DNA of 36,287 nt, from contig CAMCSH010000004.1 of assembly GCA_945877655.1 (NCBI GenBank), positions 1-36,287 on the forward strand, read 5' to 3'. Both the position numbers and the translations under genes were made by a program. Positions 1-8,966 of the stretch are shown piece after piece; within the stretch, counting starts at the first letter, position 1; the number at the start of each line of letters is the position of its first letter. The DNA is from Lentisphaera araneosa HTCC2155 (GTDB lineage: Bacteria; Verrucomicrobiota; Lentisphaeria; Lentisphaerales; Lentisphaeraceae). The notes below the pieces were generated by a model. That model worked only from the letters and a program-made list of their open reading frames with translations. It did not search any database and was not told the origin of the DNA.

Positions 1-1367
1 TCCGCGCCCACCCAATCACCACCGAGGGCGGCAGCATCGCCGCCGAATACCTGATGGAATACGCCGCCGATCGGGTCACCACCTACAGCACAGCCGTGCT
101 CGGCCTCAGCGTCGGATGTGCCCGTTGCCACGATCACAAATACGACCCGATCAACCAGAGCGATTTCTACAGCCTGATGGCCTACTTCAACTCCTCCACC
201 GAAACCCATTCTGAAAACGGCCAGGGCACCGCCTTCGCCCCGATGATCGAATGCGCTTCGCCGCTGTTGCCGGGTGGCCCCAAGGTCAAGGTCATGGTGA
301 TGGATGAAGCGCAGCAAGCGAAGGCCACCTTCGTCCACACCCGCGGCCAATACGATGCGCCCGACGCCAAGCGCCCGGTGAGCCGCAGCCCCCCCGCATT
401 TTTGAGTGGCGGCAAGGAGCAATTCGGGGCTGACCGCCTCGGCCTGGCGCAATGGACCTTCAGCGCCGATAACCCGCTCACCGCCCGAGTCGAAGTCAAT
501 CGATTGTGGATGCAGCTCTTCGGCACCGGCCTGGTCCGGACCCAAGAAGATTTTGGCCTGCAGGGAGAGTATCCCAGCCACCTCGAAGTTCTCGATTGGC
601 TGGCGGTCGAATTCCGCGATCAAAAATGGAGCCGCAAGCAGCTTATCCGCAGCATCGTCAAGTCCGCCACCTTCCGCCAAAGCGCGGTGCGGACGCCGCA
701 AATTCTCGCCATGGATCCCGAGGGCCGCCTGCTCGCCTGTTTCCCTCGTCACCGCCTTCGCGCCGAAGCGGTGCGTGACCAAGCCCTCGCAATGAGCGGT
801 CTTTTGGTGGAAAAACTAGGAGGTTCTCCGGTCAAACCGCCGCAACCCGCTGGCCTTTGGGAGGAAAAAGCCAATGGGGCCAGTAACACGTCGGTATTTG
901 TCGCTGATACAGGGGAATCTGTTTATAGAAGAAGTCTTTACACCTTTAGTAAGCGAAATGCTCCTTCGCCGCAAATGAGCATTTTCGACCAGCCCGAACG
1001 CAGTAGCTGCAATGTCCGCCGCAACTGCGCCAATACTCCGCTGCAAGCCTTGATGCTGCTCAACGAGACGCAGATGCTCGAAGCCTCCCGCGCCCTCGCC
1101 GGACGCTGTCTGACCGAGGCTCAGGACGACTCATCCCGCCTTGATCGACTCTGGCTCCTGTGCACTGGCAAAAACCCCGACGACGCCTGCCGCAAGCTTC
1201 TGACCAAGGCACTGGCCGATTTCCAGCAGCGTTATCAGGGCCGCGACAAGGAAGCGCAAGCCCTCGCTCAGGACCTGGCCAAGAGCCATAATCCGGCCAT
1301 CGCCGCCGCCTGGGTCCTCCTCGCCAACGCGGCCCTCAACGCCGATGAGACGCTCAATGTCCAGTGA
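1..1367 (+). CDS. DUF1549/DUF1553 (PSD1-type) protein, 5'-truncated by window edge
   Basis: The frame is open from position 3, so the gene starts before the window and only its C-terminal part is seen. A CxxCH motif (C-A-R-C-H, codons at about 117-131) lies in the GLSVGCARCHDHKYDP stretch typical of DUF1549. The DUF1553 signature follows (NPLTARVEVNRLWMQLFG, then EDFG, HLEVLDWLA, KQLIRSIVKS and NTPLQALMLLN). These domains occur in the large exported 'planctomycete cytochrome C' proteins of 800-1100 residues, which are abundant in PVC bacteria and often encoded next to DUF1501 genes. Their biochemical role is poorly known; a link to polysaccharide use is often proposed. The DUF1501 partner follows after 46 bp, so the two are probably co-transcribed. 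The family call is firm and the function is open. Confidence 0.9.
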   Translation, partial: RAHPITTEGGSIAAEYLMEYAADRVTTYSTAVLGLSVGCARCHDHKYDPINQSDFYSLMAYFNSSTETHSENGQGTAFAPMIECASPLLPGGPKVKVMVMDEAQQAKATFVHTRGQYDAPDAKRPVSRSPPAFLSGGKEQFGADRLGLAQWTFSADNPLTARVEVNRLWMQLFGTGLVRTQEDFGLQGEYPSHLEVLDWLAVEFRDQKWSRKQLIRSIVKSATFRQSAVRTPQILAMDPEGRLLACFPRHRLRAEAVRDQALAMSGLLVEKLGGSPVKPPQPAGLWEEKANGASNTSVFVADTGESVYRRSLYTFSKRNAPSPQMSIFDQPERSSCNVRRNCANTPLQALMLLNETQMLEASRALAGRCLTEAQDDSSRLDRLWLLCTGKNPDDACRKLLTKALADFQQRYQGRDKEAQALAQDLAKSHNPAIAAAWVLLANAALNADETLNVQ

Positions 1368-1413
1368 GTTCATCGCTCCATTCTTAATTCCTAATTCTTA
1401 ATTCCGAGGTCTT

Positions 1414-2832
1414 ATGTTCAATCGCCGTCAATTCCTCCAAGCCGGGGCCGTGGGCCTGCTCGGCAATGCCGCTATGTCGGAACTCTTCGCTGCCGAAAGC
1501 GCGGCGCAAGGCCCGGGTTTGCCCGGTCTGCCGCACTTCAAGCCGCGTGCCAAAAGAGTGATTTATCTGACCATGGAAGGCGGGCCGTCGCAGCTCGACA
1601 CCTTCGACCACAAGCCGGATCTGATGAAGCTTGCCGGGCAGGAATTGCCGCCCTCGGTGCGTGGCACGCAGCGCCTTACCGGAATGAGCTCCGGCCAGGG
1701 CAAGTTACCGATCGGCCCCAGCCCCTTCAAATTCGACCGCTACGCCAACAATCAAGACGGCATCTGGTTGCCGGAATTCCTCAAACACACCGGCGGCGTC
1801 GCCAAGGATCTTTGCGTCATCCGCACGCTCAACACCGAGCAGATCAATCATGGTCCGGCAGTGACCTACATGCAGACCGGCTTCCAGTTGCCGGGTCGTC
1901 CCTCGATGGGAGCCTGGCTGTCCTACGGCCTCGGCAGCGTCAACCGCAATCTCCCCAGCTTTGCCGTCCTGATCTCGCAAGGCGGCGGTCAGGGTCAGGC
2001 CTTGTTCACCCACTTCTGGGGCTCTGGCTTCCTGCCCAGTCAGCACCAGGGCGTGCAGCTGCGCGCCGGCAAGGAGCCTGTGCTCTTCCTCAACGATCCC
2101 GATGGCGTGACGCGCGCCGATCGCAGGGCTCAGCTCGATCTCATCGGCGGCCTCAACGGCCTCAGCCAGGAGAAGTTCCATGATGCCGAAACCGAGGCCC
2201 GCATCGCCCAGTCGGAGATGGCCTTCCGGATGCAGGCCTCGGTGCCTGAACTCAGCGACTTGAGCCAGGAACCCAAGCATGTTCTCGACCTCTACGGCCC
2301 CGATGTCACCAAGCCCGGCACCTTCGCCTACAACTGCCTGATGGCGCGCCGCATGGCCGAGCGCGACGTCCGCTTCATCCAGCTCTATCACCGCAACTGG
2401 GACCAGCACGGCAACATCAACGGCGAGCTGCCGAAGCAATGCCGCGACATCGACCAGGCCGAGGCGGCGCTGATCACCGATCTGAAGCAGCGCGGCTTGC
2501 TCGACGACACCCTGGTGATCTGGGGCGGCGAATTCGGCCGCACTTCCTACTGCCAGGGCGGCTACAATCCGCAGCGCATCGGTCGCGACCACCATCCCCG
2601 CTGCTTCAGCGTCTGGGTCGCCGGCGGCGGCTTCAAGCCCGGTGTCGTCCATGGCAGCACCGACGAATTCTCCTACAACATCGCCGAGGGCGGGGTTTCA
2701 GTCAACGATTTCCACGCCACCCTGCTCAACCAGCTCGGCATCGACCATGTGCGCCTGTCGCAAAAGGTGCAGGGCCTCGACATGCGTCTCACCGGCGTCG
2801 CCGGCAAGGTGCGGAGGGAGCTGCTGGGCTGA
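1414..2832 (+). CDS. DUF1501 protein with Tat signal
   Basis: The 472-residue product begins with a twin-arginine signal (NRRQFLQAGAVGLLG, residues 3-17), so it is probably exported folded. The body has DUF1501 features: YLTMEGGPSQLDTFDHKPDL near the start, NHGPAVTYMQTGFQLPGRPS in the middle, and late WGGEFGRT and GRDHHPRCFSVWVAGGG segments with conserved Asp and His. DUF1501 proteins are distantly related to the alkaline phosphatase/sulfatase fold and are nearly always partnered with DUF1549/DUF1553 proteins, as here. The length is normal and the gene looks intact. The start follows a GAGG-like ribosome site. A substrate cannot be named. Confidence 0.93.
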   Translation: MFNRRQFLQAGAVGLLGNAAMSELFAAESAAQGPGLPGLPHFKPRAKRVIYLTMEGGPSQLDTFDHKPDLMKLAGQELPPSVRGTQRLTGMSSGQGKLPIGPSPFKFDRYANNQDGIWLPEFLKHTGGVAKDLCVIRTLNTEQINHGPAVTYMQTGFQLPGRPSMGAWLSYGLGSVNRNLPSFAVLISQGGGQGQALFTHFWGSGFLPSQHQGVQLRAGKEPVLFLNDPDGVTRADRRAQLDLIGGLNGLSQEKFHDAETEARIAQSEMAFRMQASVPELSDLSQEPKHVLDLYGPDVTKPGTFAYNCLMARRMAERDVRFIQLYHRNWDQHGNINGELPKQCRDIDQAEAALITDLKQRGLLDDTLVIWGGEFGRTSYCQGGYNPQRIGRDHHPRCFSVWVAGGGFKPGVVHGSTDEFSYNIAEGGVSVNDFHATLLNQLGIDHVRLSQKVQGLDMRLTGVAGKVRRELLG

Positions 2833-3049
2833 GCCTAACTGGGACACGACTGGGACGGACGAGGCGCTACCCTAGGGATCTAGGCAATGGCCTCGTGCCC
2901 CATCGGGGTTTCATCCGGCTGGTGCTCCCCAGAGCATGGAACGAGACGAAGCCGTTAGGAGAGGCGCCAACCCTGGGCTTTGGGCCGTAACGCTCGGTTG
3001 AGCATCGAGCAGGGTGTCGCCGGACGCCGTTACGCCGCTTGAGGCCGGT
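2833..3049. repeat. Gene-free spacer with degraded inverted-repeat element
   Basis: This gap separates two convergent genes. It starts with a short GACTGGGAC-type repeat (about 2836-2858) related to those near 10361 and 23345. Further on, CAACCCTGGGCT (2968-2979) and AGGGTGTCGCCGGA (3011-3024) match the outer ends of one arm of the element at 30608-30773, and between them lies a small hairpin (GCTCGGTTGAGCATCGAGC, near 2992-3010). I read it as a decayed copy of that element. I see no coding region. Confidence 0.5.
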
Positions 3050-5134
3050 TTACGGTTGTTTCTTGTCATCGGCGATCAGCGAGGGCACCGTTGGTGCATC
3101 GCTTGCCCGATTGCGCTTTGCCTGAACATGAGTGCCGTCTTTCTGGCGCACCACGGCGTCGAGATGTGAGCCTTCGGCGCGATTGTCTTGCACGATGGCT
3201 TGGCGCACGTTGCGGAGCTCGACCATGACCGTGGGTTTGCCTTCGGTTCCCAGATGCTTGGCGCGGTTGTCCTGGAATTGCAGGCCGCTGACCCACTCGG
3301 CCCTGATGGCGGGGGCCGGACAGTTCTCGATGGTGTTTCCAGAAATGAGAAGATTGGCCGAACCCGCCACATCAATCGCGGCTTCGGGCATTTTCAATTG
3401 AAACAGATTCCGGCAATAGTTGCCGGTGATCTGCACCCGGTCGCTGTTGTGCACAAGGATCGCCCCGGCACTGGAACCGTCGAAGCGGTTGTTGCGGATG
3501 ACGATGTCGCTGTTGGGATACGAGGCTGGGAAGGCTGAGATGGGCGGCGTGCCGTTGCGCACACTCAGGGCTGCGCGGCCCGAACCCCATAGCGCGCCGT
3601 GGCTGGTATTGATGAAAACATTGTCGGCGATCAGCACATTGTGGACGGTAGCTCCTTGCCACCACCACGAGTCGGTGACGACGTCCAGCCCTCCGGCGAG
3701 TCGCACGAAGTGATTATTGGTCAGTTCCAGCCGCTTGCCGCTCTGAATCATCACGCGCACGCCCGCATCCGACCAAAGGCAGTTGCGCATCACGAGTTCC
3801 ATTTGGCGGTCGGCCACGTCTTCGACCAAGGTGCCGCGTTCCAAATCAAGGTCCCGGTCGAAAGTCAATCGCCAGAACGCTCGATAGCGAGTTGGGTCTT
3901 GGAACTTCAGGGTGGTGCGGATGAACTCCGCCGCCGGTTCGATCCAGGGCTTGGCCTCGGCGTCGGGCACGCGCTGAGCCGACACCAGTTTGGCGTTGGT
4001 AAGCGGCGTGAAATCTTTTTGGTAAAACGCGAAGGGGCTGCCGGGTTCGTTGTCTTGGTGGCGGTGAAAGATGTTGCTCCACACCACCAGTTCGCGCGGC
4101 CCTGTCTTTTGCCACACCATGTCCATGCTGCTAGAGGCCATATCGAGCAGGTCGTCTTGCGAAGTCCGAAATTCGCAACTGTCCAGCGTCACGCGGCATT
4201 TGCGCGTTGTCGACTGCCATCCGCCGCCGCCATAGAGGCGGTTGGTGCCAGGCCGCCTGCACCCGCGAACGCGCGTCAAGGTGCAAGTCTCCGTGGCGTT
4301 GCGATAGCAAAAGCCGCCGCCGTAGAAATCGAGGTCGCGCACCGTCAGATTGCCGACTTCTTCCAGCACAAAAAGCCAATCCGGCCCGGATGGCCCAATG
4401 GCCGTGAGATTGCCGGGGCTGTAAAGCCGATCCCAGTAGTCGCGTTGCATGTCTTTGCCTGCCGAAAAGGTCACGCTGCGCCCGTCTGCGCTGAGCGCGG
4501 CGTCGTTCCAGGCGAACTGCGACCAGGAAATGTTGGGCAGCCAGATGCCGCTGGGGCTGTAGGCGTAGAACAACTCATCTTTGTCCGCTTTGGCCACCAA
4601 GGCGCGATAGCCCGGCGCAACTTCCACCGTCACGCGGCGCTTCTCGAAGTCACTGGCAACGATGCGCCCTTGCGAATACGGCAGCGGATCGAAATCCACC
4701 ACCACCGGCCCCACGATCTCGAAAGATTTCACCCGCCAGAGCGAAAACAAAGGCCGCTTGATGGATTCCATGATGAGTTCGCAATGCGGCAGGTACAAGG
4801 TGAATGCGTCGACGGTGTTAATTCCGAAATCGCTGCCTTCAGGCAGGCGATAGACGCCAGGCGCAGCATGAAACTCGGATTTCTTGGCAGCGACCGCCTC
4901 GCGGAATTCCTTCACTAACTTTATCCCGGCCCGGCGCTGCTCCTCGACTTGCTCTGCCGAATACGCCTTCGGATAAGCCGGGGCCTTGGCATCGTAAGAC
5001 TCGGCGGGATCGTAGAGCGTGGAGCCTTGCCGTGGCATCGACGGGACTGCCGCCAAGGGCGGCGTGGCCTTCAGGCAGCCAAACAGGCAACTGGTGCACA
5101 TGATAACAATCAGCAGGAAGCGCAATGGTGACAT
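3050..5134 (-). CDS. Right-handed beta-helix lipoprotein
   Basis: The start is set at the ATG at 5132-5134, preceded by AAGGAA; the frame is open further upstream, but that part looks non-coding. The 694-residue product begins with MSPLRFLLIVIMCTSC and a lipobox LFGC (Cys at residue 20), so it is a predicted lipoprotein. The C-terminal half has repeated Asn-rich turns spaced 20-25 residues apart (LTNNHFVRL, IADNVFIN, IRNNRFDGSS, ITGNYCRNL, ISGNTIENCP, QDNRA), the ladder pattern of parallel beta-helix proteins of the pectate-lyase/NosD type. Such folds are common in polysaccharide-active and surface proteins of PVC bacteria. No catalytic residues can be assigned. It converges on the DUF1501 gene. 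Confidence 0.8.
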   Translation of the reverse strand: MSPLRFLLIVIMCTSCLFGCLKATPPLAAVPSMPRQGSTLYDPAESYDAKAPAYPKAYSAEQVEEQRRAGIKLVKEFREAVAAKKSEFHAAPGVYRLPEGSDFGINTVDAFTLYLPHCELIMESIKRPLFSLWRVKSFEIVGPVVVDFDPLPYSQGRIVASDFEKRRVTVEVAPGYRALVAKADKDELFYAYSPSGIWLPNISWSQFAWNDAALSADGRSVTFSAGKDMQRDYWDRLYSPGNLTAIGPSGPDWLFVLEEVGNLTVRDLDFYGGGFCYRNATETCTLTRVRGCRRPGTNRLYGGGGWQSTTRKCRVTLDSCEFRTSQDDLLDMASSSMDMVWQKTGPRELVVWSNIFHRHQDNEPGSPFAFYQKDFTPLTNAKLVSAQRVPDAEAKPWIEPAAEFIRTTLKFQDPTRYRAFWRLTFDRDLDLERGTLVEDVADRQMELVMRNCLWSDAGVRVMIQSGKRLELTNNHFVRLAGGLDVVTDSWWWQGATVHNVLIADNVFINTSHGALWGSGRAALSVRNGTPPISAFPASYPNSDIVIRNNRFDGSSAGAILVHNSDRVQITGNYCRNLFQLKMPEAAIDVAGSANLLISGNTIENCPAPAIRAEWVSGLQFQDNRAKHLGTEGKPTVMVELRNVRQAIVQDNRAEGSHLDAVVRQKDGTHVQAKRNRASDAPTVPSLIADDKKQP

Positions 5135-5300
5135 CTGAGGATTCCTTGGTTGCAATTTCAACGCAAAATTATGAGGACGATCTTCAGTCCTTCCCGGGCG
5201 GCGCTGACGGGTAGGGCCCTGAGCTACGCGCAAGTGAGTTGAGGAGTCTGAGTACTCCCTCACTCCCCTTGTTCCCTCACTCCCGGAGCTGCACTCCTGA

Positions 5301-5375
5301 TTCCGAGTCATACTAGTCGCCACCTCCCTCCTCACCAAGGAGTACCGCAAAGGCTGGGACTTCCGCATGAGCTGA
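5301..5375 (+). pseudogene. Possible 3' remnant of a lost gene ahead of a terminator
   Basis: In the frame ending at TGA 5373-5375 the translation closes with TSLLTKEYRKGWDFRMS, whose composition looks protein-like. It is cut off upstream by a stop at 5298-5300, next to the short-unit repeat at 5254-5285. A hairpin (GCTGAG/CTCAGC, about 5371-5390) and a strong terminator follow at once. One explanation is that repeat-mediated rearrangement removed the body of a plus-strand gene and left its tail and terminator. A chance frame is an equal possibility, because the piece is only 25 codons long and I do not recognise a family. Confidence 0.25.
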
Positions 5376-5400
5376 GGCCAAGACTCAGCCAAAACAGGCT

Positions 5401-5432
5401 CCCCCGGTAGCAATGCCGGGGGAGGTTTTTAT
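5401..5432 (+). terminator. Rho-independent terminator
   Basis: CCCCCGG and CCGGGGG form a GC-rich stem around an 8-nt loop and are followed by AGGTTTTT. Read on the plus strand this is a classical intrinsic terminator. No intact plus-strand gene lies upstream, so it may belong to the possible gene remnant just before it or to an unrecognised short transcript. Confidence 0.65.
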
Positions 5433-5792
5433 GCGACCTATATCACTCCATTTTGATCTTGGATTCTCTTCGCCGTCAGCGTCAAACTAGGGAGTGAGGG
5501 AGGTAGGGAGTGAGGGAGTAAGGCAGGAGCGCATAAGAGTTCACTCCCCAACTCCCTCGTTCCCTCACTCCCAAACCTAGAGATTAGAATCCCGAGTGAT
5601 ACAGCTCGTTTTTATGGGATTCAGTCCAAGCGCAACCTTGGGCCACAAAGGACACAAAGAACATAGATATTCGCAAGCGCATCTTCTTGCTCCCAAGCCT
5701 CAGCCAGGTCCAAGTGTCTGCGTAATACATTCTTGCCGCCCACTCGCCCTCGCACTAAGTTCGAGTTCATCCAACAACCCGAGGAGAACGTC

Positions 5793-6038
5793 ATGAGCGA
5801 CAAGATCAGACACAAACTCAATGCTCCTGGTCCTTGGTATTGCACCGATCCTTCCGATCCAAGCGGCGAAGGCTGCATCGTCTGCGGCCTCTGCCCCAGC
5901 GCCGCTCCCGAGTTCTTCCGCGAAGACGAGGAGGGCTATGCCTACGTCTGGAAACAGCCAGTCACCGACGCGGAGATCGCCCTCTGCGAAGAACAGCGGC
6001 AGGATTGCCCGGTCAACTCGATCGACAAAACCAGCTGA
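5793..6038 (+). CDS. Small single-cluster ferredoxin
   Basis: The ATG at 5793 follows GAGGAG with good spacing and gives 81 residues; an upstream ATG at 5733 is less likely. Three cysteines sit in CIVCGLC and a fourth in DCPVNSI near the end, giving C-x2-C-x2-C...C-P for one [4Fe-4S] cluster, as in Bacillus-type ferredoxins (CxxCGxC...CP). The acidic segment (FFREDEEGYAYV) between them is also typical. It is a cytoplasmic one-electron carrier. The siroheme reductase at 6600-8966 needs such a donor, but lies on the other strand behind a REPIN and a terminator, so a partnership is only a guess. Confidence 0.88.
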   Translation: MSDKIRHKLNAPGPWYCTDPSDPSGEGCIVCGLCPSAAPEFFREDEEGYAYVWKQPVTDAEIALCEEQRQDCPVNSIDKTS

Positions 6039-6083
6039 ATCCGCCGTCGCCAGTATCTTGCCGGAAACCCCTCAGGATCTGCG

Positions 6084-6260
6084 ATGACTGCCGCCCTCCT
6101 CTCTGTCCGTCGACGCCTTTACGCCGTCTCCTTGCTGCGCTCCATCAGCGCCGCCGGCAGCATCACCGCCCCCTTGATCGCCGGCGCCAGCCTGAAGATC
6201 TTCTACGACTTCGCTCTCTGGTCGCAGTGCCGCAAGGTGAAACCGCCGGAGGAGAGGTGA
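6084..6260 (+). CDS. 58-aa membrane peptide resembling an MFS transporter tail
   Basis: The frame opens at ATG 6084, 45 bp after the ferredoxin, and encodes 58 residues with one hydrophobic stretch. Its end (GASLKIFYDFALWSQCRK, then VKPPEER) resembles the last helix and cytoplasmic tail of many MFS permeases, which end in patterns like LKI-YDLLL-FR-RPPEE. That comparison is from memory and was not searched. It could be the fossil 3' end of a transporter gene, or a genuine small membrane protein co-transcribed with the ferredoxin. A REPIN starts 55 bp after its stop. Confidence 0.4.
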   Translation: MTAALLSVRRRLYAVSLLRSISAAGSITAPLIAGASLKIFYDFALWSQCRKVKPPEER

Positions 6261-6315
6261 GATGGGGGGTATGAGCACTCCGTGCGGTGTTTAGTTTTCC
6301 AGCTCCCTTTAGGCC

Positions 6316-6465
6316 GGAGCGCGGCAGTCCGCGCAGCGACTGCGGCCGGGATGTCCGGGATCGGGTCGTGGCGACGATACCTGACTGACGCGATCAGATG
6401 TCTTCTGCCGCTTGTTGGTGCCGGAAATTGAGGGGCCGCAGTCGCTACGCGGACTGCCGCGCTCC
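6316..6465. repeat. REPIN 1: inverted pair of 32-nt REP hairpins
   Basis: The left arm (6316-6347) begins GGAGCGCGGCAGTCCGCG and the right arm (6434-6465) is its reverse complement except for one loop base. Each arm is itself a hairpin: GCAGTC pairs with GACTGC around an 8-nt loop. The 86-nt interior begins with ATGTCCGGGA and ends near GCCGGAAATTGA, and it is largely shared with the element at 10193-10342. It sits between a plus-strand gene end and the terminator of the reductase gene. Two facing REPs in one mobile unit is the REPIN layout known from Pseudomonas and other bacteria; a candidate mobilising RAYT gene lies at 20403. Confidence 0.9.
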
Positions 6466-6531
6466 ATTCACGGTCACATGGCATCTCTCTGACCTCGAGA
6501 CCTTGTAACCAGCAAGGCAAAGCCAAGCGCA

Positions 6532-6567
6532 AAAAACCGCGGCACCTTTTCAGGTGCCGCGGTTTTT
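6532..6567 (-). terminator. Bidirectional intrinsic terminator after the reductase gene
   Basis: A 15-bp perfect stem (AAAAACCGCGGCACC with GGTGCCGCGGTTTTT) surrounds a 6-nt loop. With an A-tract on one side and a T-tract on the other, it can end transcription from both directions. It lies 33 bp past the stop of the siroheme reductase gene. Confidence 0.9.
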
Positions 6568-6599
6568 GAACTCATCTCGAGCTGGAAGCTCGAGCCACG

Positions 6600-8966
6600 T
6601 CAGCCCTTCAGGCCGTCTTTGACCAGGATCAGTGAGTACTGGGTGTCTTCGTTGATCGGGGCGAGCTGGACGATGCGGTGGCCGTCGTTTTTCAGCGAGG
6701 CGGGGATGTTGCGGTAGGGATCGCCGGTGTCGACCAGGATTTCGATCTCGGCGCCGGCGCCGAGGGTCGCCAAGGCGTGACGGGCCTTGATGAAACCGAT
6801 GGTGCTGGTGACGCCGCTGAGGTCGAGCTTGGGGCGACCATCAACGATCGGCAACTGCAGATCGACTTGGGGCTTGCAGTTTTCGCGTTCATTGCGGTAC
6901 ATACGCACCCAAGTGTCGACAAAGCCCTTGCTGGCGGCGAGGAGGCTGGCTGCCTCGTCCTTGCTGTAGCTGGCGGCGGCTGCAGCGAGGAGCGACTCGG
7001 GGACGGCGGGGAGCTTGCCGTTGAGGCCGTAGAAGCGGATGTAGGCTTCGAGAGCGGGAGTCAGCTCGGCGATGGCTTCGCCGGCTTCGATCAGGGTGGC
7101 GCGCAGAGCGTGGCGCAGGGCCTCGCGGGCGTTGAAGACGGTGTCGGCGAAGTAGCCCTTCTCTTGAACTTGAGCGCCCATCTTGAGGAAGTTGAGAGCG
7201 TCGTCGAAGGCTTCGGTGACCAGGTTGAGGGCGCCGCCGGCGCATTCACCCATGCCGACCGCGGGCGAATACTCGTCGCCTTCGGCTTGTTCGTAGTCGC
7301 GGTAGAGATCGAGGTCGCTGGCTTCGACGGTGTCGAAAGGCTTCACCAAGGCTTGAACTTCCTTGACATCGACCTGGCCGAGCCATTCGTCGAAGCTGAC
7401 CGGGCTGCTCAGAGCCTTGTAGTGGGCGATGATCGCCTTGACCGCGGCAGGGGCCTTCTTGGCGGTGACGCGACCGACGCGGCGGGAGAGACGGCGGGCG
7501 CCGTCAAAGACCTTGCCGCCGATGGAGAGCATGGCGCAGGGGACGGCCTTGCCTTCGACGACGCGGGACGAGCCGTTGAAGCCGAGCGAGGCGACGCCGT
7601 GCTGGCCGCAGCCGTTGTGGCAGCCGGAGATGTGGATGCGGCCGTCTTCGACGCCGGCGGCGAGCTCGGGCTCGTTCTCGAAGATGTCGATGAGGACGTC
7701 AGCGAGGCCTTTCGACGAGGTGACCGAGAGGTTGCAGGTGCTGCGGCCGGGGCAGGCGACGACGTTGGAGATGTGCGAGTAACGAGGGTCGGCGAGCTTC
7801 AGACCTTCGAGGCGGCGCTTGGCGTCGGCGAGGTTGCCGAGGGGGATGTTGGGGATGACCATGTTCTGGTTGACGGTGAGGCGCATTTCGCCGTTGCCGA
7901 GTTGTTCCGCAAGGTCGCAGAGCGAGCGCATGGCGGTGGAGTCTATGTCGCCCATGCGGATGCGGACGCGGAGGCCGTAGGTGTCGACCTTGTTCTGAAC
8001 GAAGACGCAGGCCTTGGCCCAGGATTCGCCGACGAGGGCAGCGGCCTTGCCGAAGTCGGCACTGGCTTTGGGCAGTTCGAGCTTGGCGTCGGGCAGTTCG
8101 ATGATCAAGGATTTACCGTATTCCGAGGCGGCGAGGCGGTCGAACTCAGCGCGGTATTGGGCGTTGAACCACTCGGCGCCGCGCTCGAGCTTGATGAACT
8201 TCATGCGAGCCTTGTTGCGGTCCTTGCGGTTGCCGAACTCGTTGAAGACGCGCATCAGGGCGGTGGCGCAGAGAAGCAGTTCGGCGGGGCGGAGTGCGGG
8301 GTGAACACAGTCGGCAGCGACCGGGCGGCCACCAAGACCGCCGGCGGCCCAGACGTCGAAGGCGGGCAGGCCATTCGCGTCGCGGACGGCGACGAAGCCG
8401 ATGTCGTGCATGGCGGAGAGGCCGTGGTCGCCGTGGTTGTCTCCGGAGAAGCTGATTTTGAACTTACGGGGGAAGTTCTGGGTGTAGGGGTTGCGCAGGC
8501 AGTGATGGACCAGGGCTTCGGCGGCGGGGATGATGTCGAAGACCTGCTCGGGGGTGATGCTGGCGTAGGGGTCGGCGGATACGTTGCGGACGGTGTTGCC
8601 GCAGGCTTCACGCGAGGTGAGGCCGCAGTCGGCCATCATTTCGAGGAGCTTGGGGGTGAGGCCGCGGGGGATGTAGTGGAGCTGGATGGCCGAGCGGGTG
8701 GTGATGTGCAGGATGCTGTTGGTCAGGGTGTCGGCCATGCCGCACATGGCGCGCAGCTGCTTGGCATCGGTGACGCCGTAGGGGATCTTGATGCGGACCA
8801 TCTGGACGCCGGGCTGGCGCTGGCCGTAGATGCCTTGCCAGAGGCGGCGCTTCTGCCATTCGGATTCATGGAGTTTGCCGGCTTCAAAGCCTTCGAGGGT
8901 TTCGCGGAAATCGCGGATCTCTTCATCAACAACGGCAGTGCGGACAAAATCAATGGCTCGGCTCAT
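6600..8966 (-). CDS. Siroheme nitrite/sulfite reductase with TusA-like C-terminal domain
   Basis: The 788-residue cytoplasmic protein reduces nitrite or sulfite with six electrons. Two half-domains of the family are visible (about 45-290 and 310-530). The siroheme/[4Fe-4S] ligands are C405 and C411 (ACPGRSTC) and C449 and C453 (SGCHNGCG). Beyond residue 570 there is an added all-helical segment (about 575-695) and then a TusA/SirA-like fold (about 711-788: LDLSGV, IEILVDTGDP, DGHRIVQL). In TusA the Cys of the CP motif is catalytic; here Ser721-Thr722 stand in its place, so sulfur transfer is unlikely. Families without these extras are about 500-600 residues. The NsrR-like regulator just upstream favours nitrite as substrate, but sequence alone does not decide between nitrite and sulfite. 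The start has an AGGAG site. Confidence 0.88.
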   Translation of the reverse strand: MSRAIDFVRTAVVDEEIRDFRETLEGFEAGKLHESEWQKRRLWQGIYGQRQPGVQMVRIKIPYGVTDAKQLRAMCGMADTLTNSILHITTRSAIQLHYIPRGLTPKLLEMMADCGLTSREACGNTVRNVSADPYASITPEQVFDIIPAAEALVHHCLRNPYTQNFPRKFKISFSGDNHGDHGLSAMHDIGFVAVRDANGLPAFDVWAAGGLGGRPVAADCVHPALRPAELLLCATALMRVFNEFGNRKDRNKARMKFIKLERGAEWFNAQYRAEFDRLAASEYGKSLIIELPDAKLELPKASADFGKAAALVGESWAKACVFVQNKVDTYGLRVRIRMGDIDSTAMRSLCDLAEQLGNGEMRLTVNQNMVIPNIPLGNLADAKRRLEGLKLADPRYSHISNVVACPGRSTCNLSVTSSKGLADVLIDIFENEPELAAGVEDGRIHISGCHNGCGQHGVASLGFNGSSRVVEGKAVPCAMLSIGGKVFDGARRLSRRVGRVTAKKAPAAVKAIIAHYKALSSPVSFDEWLGQVDVKEVQALVKPFDTVEASDLDLYRDYEQAEGDEYSPAVGMGECAGGALNLVTEAFDDALNFLKMGAQVQEKGYFADTVFNAREALRHALRATLIEAGEAIAELTPALEAYIRFYGLNGKLPAVPESLLAAAAASYSKDEAASLLAASKGFVDTWVRMYRNERENCKPQVDLQLPIVDGRPKLDLSGVTSTIGFIKARHALATLGAGAEIEILVDTGDPYRNIPASLKNDGHRIVQLAPINEDTQYSLILVKDGLKG

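Larger units (their letters stand above)
5135..5792. repeat. Gene-poor region with GGGAGTGA-type short-unit repeats
   Basis: This stretch holds facing arms built from GGGAGTGA-like units: a G-strand arm at 5490-5522 and a C-strand arm at about 5541-5573, 18 bp apart and able to fold into a long hairpin. A solo C-strand copy lies at 5254-5285. A further short tandem (CACAAAGGACACAAAGAAC, about 5643-5661) is of a kind often seen between genes in environmental bacteria; its translation (HKGHKEH) is not a real peptide. A terminator and a possible gene remnant are listed separately. I see no complete gene. Confidence 0.7.

Noticed and set aside
3599-4918. 439-codon plus-strand frame opposite the beta-helix gene
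   Set aside because: It is antisense to a lipoprotein gene with a lipobox and repeat ladder; composition is that of a shadow frame.
5596-5796. Small plus-strand frame containing HKGHKEHR
   Set aside because: The peptide is the translation of a short tandem DNA repeat and the frame overlaps the start of the ferredoxin gene.
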